Positions 1 to 8,331 of a stretch of DNA of 17,834 nt are shown here, piece after piece. A program made the translations under genes and the position numbers. Position 1 is the first letter of the stretch; every line of letters starts with the position of its first letter. This DNA is from Geosiphon pyriformis (taxonomy: Eukaryota; Glomeromycota; Glomeromycetes; Archaeosporales; Geosiphonaceae): contig JAAOMT010000578.1 of the NCBI GenBank assembly GCA_016748015.1, forward strand, positions 36,711 through 54,544. Reading direction: 5' to 3'. Below the pieces are notes generated by a model, which was given only the letters and a program-made list of their open reading frames with translations, was not told the origin of the DNA and searched no databases.

Positions 1-420
1 AAATAATTAAAATCATTTTTAAATATTTAATTTTTTTTAATTTACTTATTTTTCTTCTTAAGTTTTTTTAAGTATTTAAATATTTTTGTAATAAAAAATT
101 ATTTATTAGTATTTATTTGTAATTATTATTTTTAAAAATTATTTAATAAAAATTATTAAAAAATATAATTAATACCTAATATTAAAGTTTAAAAATATTA
201 ATATAAGATATAAAATTATATTAGTGTATTATTTTTTATTAATAATATAAACTATTCTTCTATTTTCAAATTTTTTTATTACTATTATTATTTTTTTTAT
301 TCATTTAACAAGTAAAGTCCAAATATTATCTAGTATAATACATTAAATAATCAATCTAAACTAGGTGTAAATCATGTATTTTTTACATATAACCAGCCAT
401 TTAAGCTAATTAAAACAATA
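1..420. other. AT-rich stretch without a recognisable gene
   Basis: This is almost pure A/T with long T and A runs and no reading frame of useful length. It lies immediately 3' of the LINE-like ORF remnant, whose stop is at 421-423 on the minus strand, so part of it may be that element's 3' untranslated region. I cannot identify a poly(A) tail boundary or a target-site duplication. No promoter or RNA gene is visible. Confidence 0.6.
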
Positions 421-1740
421 CTAAACACCTATATAAACTAAAACTAGATTTTCAATATCTGAAAAAAATAAACAAGATTTACATAATTCAAAACTAGCAC
501 CAAATGTCTCAGCAATACCAAGCAATTTGACTATACTAGCAAAAAACATTAAAGACACCCCAAAAACTAAAATCAGAGCTAAACCATTACATAATACCAG
601 TCTATTTTTTTCCATAAAAGTACAATGCTTAGTACAGACCAACCAAATCTTATTTCTAAAAGCAAGACAAAAATTACTCACAAAGTTCACAATTTTCTAA
701 TTTGTAATCTTAGAACTTCCAAAGACAGATATAGTTTCTTAAAGCCAATTTTTAAAGACAAAACTCTTACAAAAAACTATACATACTGCAATATTCAAAA
801 CACAGAAGAACAACAATTAAGACATATATGAAAAGAACCAAAAAAGACCAGAAATTACACTCCAAGCAGTTGCATGGGCATTCAACAATTGATAATAAGC
901 AAAAACATTAATCACACAAGAAAAAACATAATCTAAAATCTCAATATTATCACAATACAAACACAATATACTAGAATAACACTTGTTATATAGGTGCTTT
1001 TGAACAGCAACTGGTAGTCAATAATGCAAAGCTTTCATAAAATATGTGTGGGCACTAGTAGTAGGCTTACTAGTAAAATTAACAGCCATGTGTGAATTAG
1101 AATACTATACCAAAGATAAGCTAAGCCAATCAATGTTTGATAATAAACTATTATCCAAAACTTTAAAACCAGAACCAACTTTTCAATGCACATAATAAAT
1201 AGACCAAAAAACTTTATAAATAAAATATCTAAAATTATTAAAAATAATACCACTCTTGGCCAACATGTAATGCTTTTTCAATTAGAAAGAAAGATACCAA
1301 GAAAAAAAAAAAACAGTGTTAGTAAAAGTGTTAGTACATATATTATCCAAAACACCCAAATAATTCTTAACTTTGTGCCAGTTAATATTTAAATTCTTCT
1401 TTTAAACAATGTTTATAATGTTATTATAGGTGATTATTTGGGATTTCAAAGCAAATAACAAACTCATAACTTGGTGCTTAGAAGCTATTTATGATGATAG
1501 TGTTGGTATCTGAATGTTTGATTGTTCTAAAGGTTTTGGTGTCGAGTCTTTTATATAATAGGCAGAAATTTAATAGTTGTTTTAGTAGCCTTCCAGAATT
1601 TCAATTTCGTCAAATTTTTTTCTCAGTGTAATGGTCAGTAATCTTTCTGGTAAGCTATTTTCAAATCTATGAGTGTTCTATCCTTGTTTCATAGGTCTTT
1701 TACCAGTCCTTATAATGTCTGTAATTTAGCATTTAATTTT
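421..1740 (-). pseudogene. 3' part of a LINE-like (non-LTR retrotransposon) ORF, stop-ridden
   Basis: One minus-strand frame runs from about 1740 down to a TAG at 421-423, roughly 440 codons, broken only by in-frame stops and by no frameshift that I can find. In order it shows: a region containing the peptide NSLPERLLTIT; a possible RNase H-like segment with the sequence NINWHKVKNYLG near 1350-1390, resembling the end of RNase H domains; MKALHY near 1025-1038; and a zinc-knuckle-like CLYC...FSC at 916-963, where the expected His is Tyr (TAT at 928-930, one C-to-T step). The tail contains KLLGIAETFGASFELCKS and ends VYIGV. From memory this C-terminal layout is common in Rhizophagus LINE proteins. 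The RT and endonuclease parts are absent. Hydrophobic short ORFs overlapping here (421-690, 1035-1253) are pieces or shadows of this remnant, not membrane proteins. Confidence 0.65.
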
Positions 1741-1744
1741 TTAG

Positions 1745-1861
1745 TCAATTTAGTAAACAACAAAAAAATAACAAAAAATAAAAGAAAATAAAAGAAAAAT
1801 AAAAAAATAAGCCAAGGCAATAAATGTTAGTATTCTGTCAATAGCCATAATCAAGAGCTAT
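1745..1861. other. A-rich low-complexity junction between LINE remnant and E1
   Basis: The first half repeats units like AAATAAAAGAAA. A similar A-rich run occurs at about 9510-9545 in the leader of E1. The likeness may be low-complexity coincidence or a sign that terminal or leader sequence of E1 extends this far left. The exact left end of E1 lies somewhere in or next to this stretch and cannot be fixed without a second copy. Confidence 0.35.
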
Positions 1862-2293
1862 TGTTCCAGTGTGGTTAAGTATTAATTACTATCAACATAA
1901 AGTGTTGATAGTGGAAAGTGGGTTTGAGATATTAAATAATTATTTATTTGTGATGTGGAGGATTGCTTAAATCCAATCTAAACTGAGAGGTTTTTTTTTA
2001 ACTAAAGAATTCTGTTTTTTCTACTTCTAGTACTACTGCTATATATACATATTTGAGATTCCTCAATTTTTCAATTCTTCACACCAGAAATCCTGGAATT
2101 TCTGGAATCTTGTAATTTCTTTTGGGAGGAATCTTAGAATTCTGGAATCCTGCAATTCCTTGTATGAGAATCCTGAAATTCCTGGAATCCTGCAATTCCT
2201 CTTAAAAAGAATCCTGGAATTTCACATTTACTATGGCTACTTCTGATTGGCTAATTTATATGTTAATATACTTTCTATATTTTATGAATAACA
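1862..2293 (-). repeat. Putative 3' terminal repeat (LTR-like) of E1
   Basis: On the minus strand, a polypurine tract (2294-2310) is followed directly by TGTTATTCATAAAATATAG, the expected TG start of a 3' LTR. Reading on to position 1862 gives a segment ending in GGAACA, so the ends would be TGTT...AACA. The inner boundary at 2293 is fairly well supported by the polypurine tract. The outer boundary is weak because no second copy is cleanly alignable: only about 215 bp of the right-hand counterpart remains before E2, and its similarity to this segment is faint. The segment contains the tandem repeat at 2087-2227. Confidence 0.45.
2087..2227. repeat. About 40-bp tandem repeat, 3.5 copies (GAATCCTGGAATTCC type)
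   Basis: Copies start near 2087, 2129, 2168 and 2209 (42, 39, 41 and a partial 19 bp). The shared core reads GAATCCTGGAATTCCTGG followed by AATCCTGCAATTCCT. GGAATTCC-like palindromes recur about every 20 bp, so each unit is itself a diverged double. A weaker related stretch precedes it from about 2055. It lies in the promoter-proximal (U3-like) half of the presumed E1 terminal repeat, where tandem enhancer-type repeats are common in LTR elements. That role is inference. Confidence 0.8.
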
Positions 2294-2310
2294 TTATTTT
2301 CTCCTTTTAA
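2294..2310 (-). other. Polypurine tract of E1
   Basis: The minus strand reads TTAAAAGGAGAAAATAA and is followed at once by TGTTATTC. Purine runs in this position prime plus-strand DNA synthesis in LTR retrotransposons and mark the start of the 3' LTR. The tract overlaps the TAA stop (2307-2309) of the last pol reading frame, so coding ends exactly at the tract. E2 has the equivalent site at 10166-10180. Confidence 0.65.
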
Positions 2311-3180
2311 TATTGAGCTCTGTTGAAATTTCCCAAATTTCCTAACTCTAATTCTCCATTCTTGAGTATTTCTTGAACTTTTTTTTTGAGAATTACTTGT
2401 GTTATCTTATTCTGTAATTCTTCAAATTGGGTGTTAGTTATTTTCTCCATTTGGTTAACTGTAATGAAATCCATTTCTGGATTAAGTAAAATTTCTGATC
2501 TGTCTTGAAATTCAGTCTGTAGCCAATAGATAGCTCTTGCTTGTGTTGTCAAATTGTTCTTTTCCACAAATTGTTCTAGTTGTTGCAGTATAGCTGTATT
2601 AAATAATTGTTTTGTTTTATCTATGTATAAGTTTTGAATATTCAAGTATCATCTCAAGTGGAAGTAACAAAAATTTCTTGGAAATTGTTGTATCCACTAA
2701 TCCCAAGTTTTTAGTATTTTCTGTATTTTTCTATTTTTTATCTTGTGGTTTTTTCTTGATATTTGTATATTTGATAGTCTGTTGACTGATTGTAATTTTC
2801 ATCTCTTGTTGTTAGATCAATTAGAAAAGTTGTTGTGTTAGTAAATGAATGTTTTCAGTAATATCCATTTTTTTGCTGTCTTTTTATCACATATACTGTG
2901 TCTTTATATACTCTTTTGGTTGTTCAATTTTATGTGTTTGGTTCAATGATTATAATTGGTTCTAAATTTTATAGAATCTCATCTGGTTTAACTAGTATTC
3001 TCTGTACTCTTAGTTGTGGAATATTACTAATAGATAATGATGCTGTATGGTAATATTGTTTTAGTTGATTACCATATGCTGCTTTGGTTAAAATTTTGTT
3101 GTTCAACCTTAATTTATAAGCTCCATTTCTAAGAATTTCTTTTAAGTAAAATTGTCTGTCCCATTTGGGGTCAAATTTTC
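2307..3180 (-). pseudogene. E1 pol C-terminal tail, function unknown
   Basis: Downstream of the integrase C-terminal domain the coding sequence continues for about 290 codons, which is long for a Ty3/gypsy integrase tail. The last 112 codons (2307-2645) are open and hydrophilic, rich in Gln, Glu, Asn and Lys, with probable helices (for example LQQLEQFVEKNNL and QFEELQNKITQVILKKK). The stop overlaps the polypurine tract. Between 2645 and 3180 the frame is broken by stops. There is no chromodomain signature that I can recognise and no separate env-like signal peptide or membrane segment. The corresponding tail of E2 (10185-11160) has a similar length but little obvious similarity by eye. Confidence 0.45.
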
Positions 3181-4258
3181 TACTCTATTGTTTTTCTGCT
3201 TTGGTACAATGTAGAAGTACTTTGTCTTCAATCTTAAATTCAATTGGTTTCTCTGATAGTTGGTTATAATATCTTTCTTTTTGTTTTTCTTGTGACTTTT
3301 GTATATTATCAGCTGCTTTTTGCTTTTTGTTTTCTAGTGTTTCCATTAGGTCATACGTTTTTCTTAACAATATTCTTTGGAAATTTTCTTCTGTTATTGG
3401 TTTTGTTGGATATGTTTATACTTTTATCTCTACTGGTAGTATTGCTGTCCTATCATATACTAATTCAAATGGTGTTGTTTATGTAGTATCTTGCTTTATT
3501 GTCCAGTAAACAAATAATACTGATGATATGAACAAATTCCATTCATTTTGATTTTCTTGGCTGATTTTGGCAATTGCTTCACACAATGTTCTATTGAATC
3601 TTTCAACTAATCTATTGGTTTGTAGATGGTATGATGATTACAATAGTCTTTTAATTCCAAATTTTTGACTTAATTCTTTTAATATTCTATTCACAAAATG
3701 AGTTTCTTGATTTGATAATAGTTCTTTTGGATATTTGTGTTAACAGATTAAGTCTTAATAAAAGAATTTAGCAACAGATTCTGCATCTGCTCTTTGAATG
3801 GCTTTTGCTTCTGGCCATTTAGTGAGATAGTCCATGGCTACCACAATATATCTGTTGCCTCTACTGGTGATTGTTAATGGTCTGACTAAGTCAATTCCGA
3901 TATGATTGAATGGTTGTTCCACTTTAATTCATTTTAATGATTTACTGGGTCTTGTTCCTCCTTTTTTTTGACAAGTATCACAATTTTGAACATATTAGAT
4001 AATGTCTGGATACATTAATAGCCAATAATATCTTTTTCTGGTTCTTTCCATGGTTGTTTTTTTATGAAAATGTCCTGCTGTTGGATTTAAGTACATGTTG
4101 AACAGTATTGTTTCTTTTTCTGGTTCTGTAATCACTCTGGTTGGTTGGTCTAGATTTTTTTGGTTTTTTTGGTAAAGTATATTTTGATGATTGATAAAAT
4201 ATTTTGATTGCTGTTTTATGTTGTTTTGTTCTTTTTGAGATAATTTCTCCTTGAACAA
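3000..4258 (-). pseudogene. E1 integrase (HHCC + DDE core + C-terminal domain), inactivated
   Basis: Integrases of this family insert the element cDNA into chromosomal DNA. The N-terminal zinc domain is seen near 3995-4130 as PTAGHFHKKTTMERTRKRYYW-like sequence, with a Tyr (MYLNPTAGH) where the first His belongs. CDTCQKK follows after a stop at 3992-3994. The core has GIDLV with its Asp at 3890-3892 and DYLTKWPEA. The second catalytic Asp is Asn (SNQETHF, 3710-3712; family form SDRGTHF). The Glu is kept in LVERFNRTL (3602-3604). The C-terminal part (3000-3370) holds KERYYNQ and KFDPKWDRQF, like the usual integrase C-terminal fold. In-frame stops lie at several points, one of them TGA. The H-to-Y and D-to-N changes are C-to-T or G-to-A, so this copy should be catalytically dead. 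Confidence 0.8.
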
Positions 4259-4434
4259 TTGGGTATTTATATAATGCTAAAGTTGTTGGTATTTTTGTGT
4301 GTTCATCTTTTTGTTATATTTTTTGGGTTGAAATGTTTTTAGATTTGTCTTATTTATGACAAACTGTCAGCATTTCTATTGTTTTTTCCCTTTTTATAAT
4401 GTACTATAAATTTATATGGTGATAGTGCTATTTT

Positions 4435-5600
4435 TTATCTGGTATAACAATCATTTCCAAATTCTTGCTTCTGGATTAAAGTCAACTCTTTGTGATCAGT
4501 ATATATATCAAACTTTTGGCTCAAGTATTTTTTCCATTTGGTGACAGCCCAATAGATTGCTAAATGCTCTAGTGCTGAAGTTCCATAGTTTTTTTCAGCT
4601 GAACTTAAGCTTTTACTGACATAAGCTACTGGATGTTCTCTTCCATCTGGTTCTTTCTGTAATAGTACGGCTTCTAATGTTTGGCCTGATGCATCAGTGA
4701 TGATGATGAATGGTTTGTTGTGATCTGGATACATCAACATTAGAGCTTGAATAAGCTTTTGTCTCAGTATGTCAAATGCTTTTTGTTGAGCTCCTGTCTA
4801 TTCATACTTGACATTTTTAGTTTGTAGATGATAAAGTGGCTGAGCCAGTTTAGAAAAGTCCTTGATAAAATGACAATAATAGCTTATAAATTCCAAAAAT
4901 GCTCTTAGTTCTGTCAGATTAGTTAGTACTGGAAAGTTCTTTACTATTGCAATCTTATCTGGATCCGTTTTTATACCATCTTTGCTTATAATATGTCCCA
5001 AAAACTTGAGTTCAGTTTTTTCAAAAAAACACTTAGTTGTATTTAGTTTCAATCTGGCTCTTCTGAGTCTTTCAAATACTTGTTGGAGATGATGCAGATG
5101 ATCATCAAATGTTTTTGAGAACACATTAGTGTTATCCAAGTATATAACTACTGATTTCCATAGTAGCCTGGTATAGACAATTTCCATAAGCCATTGAAAT
5201 ATTGCTGGAGTATTCATTAAGCCAAATAGCATTACTTCAAATTCAAAATTCTTTTTTCGTGTTGTGAAAGCCATTTTCTCTTTATCTTCTAGCTTTATGG
5301 CTACTTGCCAATAACCACTGTCTAAGTTCAATGTTGAAAACAATTTTTTTTCTCCAAAAGTGTCAAACAGCTCTTGAATCTTTGGAGTTGGGTAGCTGTC
5401 TCCTTTTGTCACTCCATTTAGTTTCTGGTAGTCTACACAAAAACGGATTTTCCCATTTTTCTTATGGACCAGTACTACTGGTGATAACCATAGGCTCATT
5501 GATGACTGAATTAGTCTATTGTCTAACATCCAATTAATTTCTTGACGAATAATCTCATGGCTGGCTGGTAGTACTCAATATGCTTTTTGTTTAATTGGCA
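4435..5600 (-). pseudogene. E1 reverse transcriptase and RNase H, YLDD changed to YLDN
   Basis: An open stretch of 243 codons (4798-5529) is a clear Ty3/gypsy RT: RFCVDYQKLNG, FSTLNLDSGYWQV, FEFEVMLFGLMNTPA, VVIYLDNTNVFS, and the thumb region LKFLGHIISKDGIKTDP. The second Asp of the metal-binding YLDD is Asn (AAC, 5131-5133), which should abolish polymerase activity. After one TAG, at the position of a normally conserved Trp, the same frame continues into RNase H (4435-4740) with a complete Asp/Glu/Asp set: ITDASGQ, ALEHLAI, IYTDHKEL. Upstream of 5529 the frame continues in broken form to about 5600. Several other substitutions at conserved sites (Gly to Glu or Asp, Arg to Cys, His, Gln or Trp) are also single C-to-T or G-to-A steps. 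Confidence 0.9.
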
Positions 5601-6160
5601 TTGTATCTTCAGTCTTGATCTGATGCTAAATTATGTTGGTTCTGCCAAATTTGTTTTTACTGGCAAAGATGTCATTGAATTTGTTAAATAACATCTTTAG
5701 TTGCATCTGTTGGAATGGGTCTAAATTTCTCATGTTTATCTGTTCCAATTGTTCTAATTGGAGCAGATAACTTTTGCTTCATCTGTAAATGATTTGTAAT
5801 GTGATGTCTACATATTCACAAAGCTGTGGAAAATCTGGAATGTAGTTTGGTGGTTGATTTTCAACTTCAGTGGTTAAATATTTAATAATGGTTCCCTTTG
5901 GTATTTTGATGACCTTTCCAGTTGTGTTGTAGATAGAAATTTTAATGTTTTTGGGGCTTTTAGCTAATATGTAGAGATTAGTGAGTCCAATCTCTCCTGA
6001 TTTGCAAATGGTAGCTTCTGTTTCAAACAACTGAGCTTGATTTTTTACTTCCTTTTTTATGGCTAACATATACTGGTCATATAATGGAATGGAAATTAAT
6101 TAATGGGTTGAGATAATTTCTTCTTTGTCAACAATTTCTTCTTTTGCCATATTGATTGGT
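5601..6160 (-). pseudogene. E1 linker between dUTPase and reverse transcriptase
   Basis: A 96-codon open piece (5779-6069) lies in a longer broken frame joining the dUTPase to the RT. It includes a segment predicted to be beta-rich (KSGEIGLTNLYILAKSPKNI, then KIPKGTIIKYLTTEVEN), then PDFPQLCEYVDIT, and then a Gln/Leu-rich helical stretch leading to the RT, with LFNKFNDIFASKNKFGRT near 5650-5700, a motif typical just ahead of Ty3/gypsy RT. A related broken stretch is visible in E2 (13700-14200). I know no assigned function for this piece. It may help fold or cleave the polyprotein. Confidence 0.55.
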
Positions 6161-6162
6161 AT

Positions 6163-6563
6163 ATCTATCTTACCTGTTGCTCTGAATCTCTATAATCCTT
6201 TAGCTGTGATACCTAGTTCTTTTTTTTTTCCCACTGAAACTAATTGAGCTATTTTCACCAAAAGTAAGAATATTGCCTGTGCTATCTTTTTATTTGGCTT
6301 TATAATATAGGCTTTTTCTGAATTATTTTGTAGCATGACAATGATATTTTCTATGTATTCCACATCAATTATTTCTCTTCTAATGTTGATTTTTTTTTCA
6401 CTAAACTACTCTTAGATGCTAATTGAATCATGGTTGTTGTTGAAATTTTCAGAGCTATTTTGAGATCAATATATGTGCACAAATTTGGTTCCAATTTGAT
6501 GGCTTTTTTTCCCAGATATCTCAGATCAAATCCTGTATCAGTATCATGCACACATTCTGGCAT
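6163..6563 (-). pseudogene. dUTPase domain embedded in E1 pol
   Basis: dUTPases hydrolyse dUTP to dUMP and pyrophosphate and keep uracil out of DNA. Motifs of the trimeric family appear in order: motif 1 DTGFDLRY (about residues 8-15 from 6563), motif 2 ASKSSLVKK, then after a frameshift in a homopolymer near 6390 motif 3 IIDVEY (catalytic Asp and Tyr kept, flanking glycines lost), motif 4 KKIAQAIF, and motif 5 as KGL-stop-RFRATGK near 6165-6205, a worn form of the glycine-rich GFGSTG loop. The length of about 130 residues equals a full domain. It sits between the Cys-rich module and the RT, whereas lentiviral dUTPases lie inside pol between RNase H and integrase and betaretroviral ones upstream of protease. 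It is inactive in this copy. E2 carries the same domain. Confidence 0.85.
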
Positions 6564-7139
6564 GATACCTTTATTATTGTCATTATACCATTTGAGTTCC
6601 TGCTCCTTAGAGAGATCAGGAAGTGCGATGTATATTCTGGAGTTTAAATTGAAGTCTGAATTATTGATATTTTTGTTGCTATATTGAGTGGAGCTAAAAC
6701 TGGTGTTTTCATTGTTGACATTGTTGGAGTTTGAATCAGAATTGAAAACTGATTCTGATTCTGATGCACAGCTGCTGATTGGTTCTTCTTCTGGAATTAT
6801 GTAGATTATGTATGATGGTAGATTGTAAATGAGATCACACTCATTACAATACTGAAAGTCACAGAGAATTAAGCAATATTAACATAATTGAGTATTCAAT
6901 TGCTCTAAATGCTGCTCTTGTTCTTCCCTAGTGGATGCTAATTGCTGGTAATATTCATGAAATTCTTTTGGATCATCTTTAATATTGCCAAAGATGTCAA
7001 AAGTTTGAATGTATTCAGATTTAGAAAAAAATAGAGGGTTGTTTTTGATTTCCAGTAGTTTACTGGTTGTCACATCCTCTACTTTCACACTTGTCATTCT
7101 CCAGAGTTCATCTTCATCATGGGAATATCTTTTTAATTG
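6564..7139 (-). pseudogene. E1 acidic, Ser/Asn-rich linker
   Basis: This joins the Cys-rich module to the dUTPase. The 72-codon piece at 6879-7097 ends with a coiled-coil-like run (EFHEYYQQLASTREEQEQ, LEQLNTQLC). Beyond it a CNECD motif (near 6830) and an acidic/serine stretch (ISSCASESESVFNSDSNSNN) precede SKEQELKWYND and the dUTPase start. The low-complexity acidic part looks like a flexible spacer. CNECD may supply additional metal ligands to the upstream Cys-rich module. No catalytic motif is seen. Confidence 0.5.
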
Positions 7140-7450
7140 TCACAATGATTGTTTCCAGGCATCATCAATTGGTGTTCTCTTGTATATCCAGTCATTAATT
7201 AGGATCATATACTGGCACATTTCATTGCATATTTCTCTGCGTCCAGAAATGTCATTCCATATTCCTTCATCAGACAAAATAGTTTCACATGTGAGACATA
7301 GTTCATTGTCCCATTTTTCTTGCTGTTTTAATTGTCCAAAGCATTCTATGTCACATGGGCAACAGTAGAATTTGGTTGTCATTTGATGTTTCTTATCATT
7401 GCCATAACATGTGCCTATTGATAACAATTTCTTGCTGCAATCAATGCATA
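7140..7450 (-). pseudogene. E1 Cys-rich (zinc-ribbon-like) module of pol
   Basis: About 100 residues with regularly paired cysteines: CIDCSKKLLSIGTC (about 7400-7450), YCCPCDIECFG, a WDNELCLTC pair, and then CNEMCQY. The order is CxxC ... C ... CxxC ... CxxC ... CxxxC, which suggests at least two structural zinc sites. The module follows the protease and a lysine-rich linker and precedes the dUTPase. The same cysteine pattern recurs in E2 (14862-15300), so it is a conserved part of this lineage and not a chance ORF. I do not recognise it as a named domain. It is not the gag zinc knuckle or the integrase HHCC finger, which are present separately. Confidence 0.7.
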
Positions 7451-7817
7451 TGAGTTTTGGCCGACAGTAGGTAGATTATTGTGGTATAGTGTAGGTGTAG
7501 TAATTATAAGGAGGACTGATAGGTGTTGTTTCTTTTCCCTTGTCAGTCTTTTCCCACTCCCAGTTTGCTGATTCATCTTGATTATTATCAGTTTCCTAGA
7601 CTTAGTCGGCATTCCAAGTAAGTTCTTCTTTTTCCTTTTTTTTTCTCTTATTATTGTCTTACAAAAGTATTGGTAGTAGCTCATTGTGGTTTTTGTCAGT
7701 CCAGAATACTTGATAGACTTCCCAAATAGGTTTCTTTTTATCTTTTTCGAATTTGATAAGTGAAGCTAATGGCGTGGTAATGGATTTGAAGTCACCACAC
7801 ATGGCTGGTACACATGT
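7451..7817 (-). pseudogene. E1 lysine-rich linker between protease and Cys-rich module
   Basis: In-frame peptides include LIKFEKDKKKPIWEVYQVF (about 7700-7760) and a very basic run KRKKKRKKKNLL (about 7625-7655), then a Tyr/Thr/Pro-rich piece (PPYNYYTYTIP) leading into CIDC. The basic cluster could bind nucleic acid or act as a nuclear-localisation signal, by composition only. Stops and frame changes are present. The segment TCVPAMCGDFK near 7795-7815 lies directly after the apparent protease deletion. Confidence 0.45.
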
Positions 7818-8331
7818 GTATTATCTATTTCACCAATTGGAGTCTTGATGGCTCCATCAGCTGTAATTATTCTTGCACTGGCAGTTCGATCAACTCAGCA
7901 ACCTAATTGGTCCATAAGCTGTCTTGTGATGATGCTGTTAGCTGATTTACTATCTAGGATCAATTTGATAAGATGGGTATCAACTTTGGTGTCAGTATAC
8001 ATTGTGGGAATTGGTTTTTCCTTGAGTGCAGCTCCACTGAACAAGGGTGTAGATGTCAGTTCTTCAAGTTTGAATGGGAAGATAGCTGTGAGTAACTTGT
8101 CATTGGTGACAGTTGTTGGTGAAATATTGCTGATAAGTGGCTGTTTCTGGTTGGATTCCAGGTGGTTGGATGTAGTGTCTTCTAGGGTGACTAGAAGACT
8201 TAAATAGTTCTAAGAATTCAGGTTTTGGGTGTACTTGGTGCCCGAATTCCATTGTTGCAATCCTGATGGTTGCATGGAGAAACTGAGAATTAGTTGATGA
8301 ACTACCATTAATGATTTCCAGCTTTGCTATG
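7818..8331 (-). pseudogene. E1 aspartic protease, truncated
   Basis: Retropepsin-type proteases cut the Gag-Pol polyprotein. The frame contains YTDTKVDTHLIKLILDSK followed by ANSIITRQLMDQLG and ARIITADGAIKTPIGEIDN. The active-site triplet is DSK in place of DSG (Asp at 7952-7954), and a TGA interrupts just after LGC. After GEIDN (about 7820) the frame passes straight to a piece that belongs well downstream. The second half of the fold, visible in E2 as KVLVMNAPQYQAFVGNNW, is missing, which implies an internal deletion of very roughly 150 bp. Upstream residues to about 8331 (for example FLHATIRIATMEFGHQVHP) connect gag to protease in a frame shifted relative to gag. Confidence 0.75.

Noticed and set aside
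421-690. Small hydrophobic ORFs (421-690, 1035-1253, 3244-3486) as membrane proteins
   Set aside because: The first is the end of the LINE frame. The others are out-of-frame readings of T-rich retroelement sequence.
5331-8207. Plus-strand ORFs of 68-120 codons across E1 (for example 7009-7368, 7845-8207)
   Set aside because: They lie antisense to recognised gag-pol modules and have no recognisable motifs. They are shadows.
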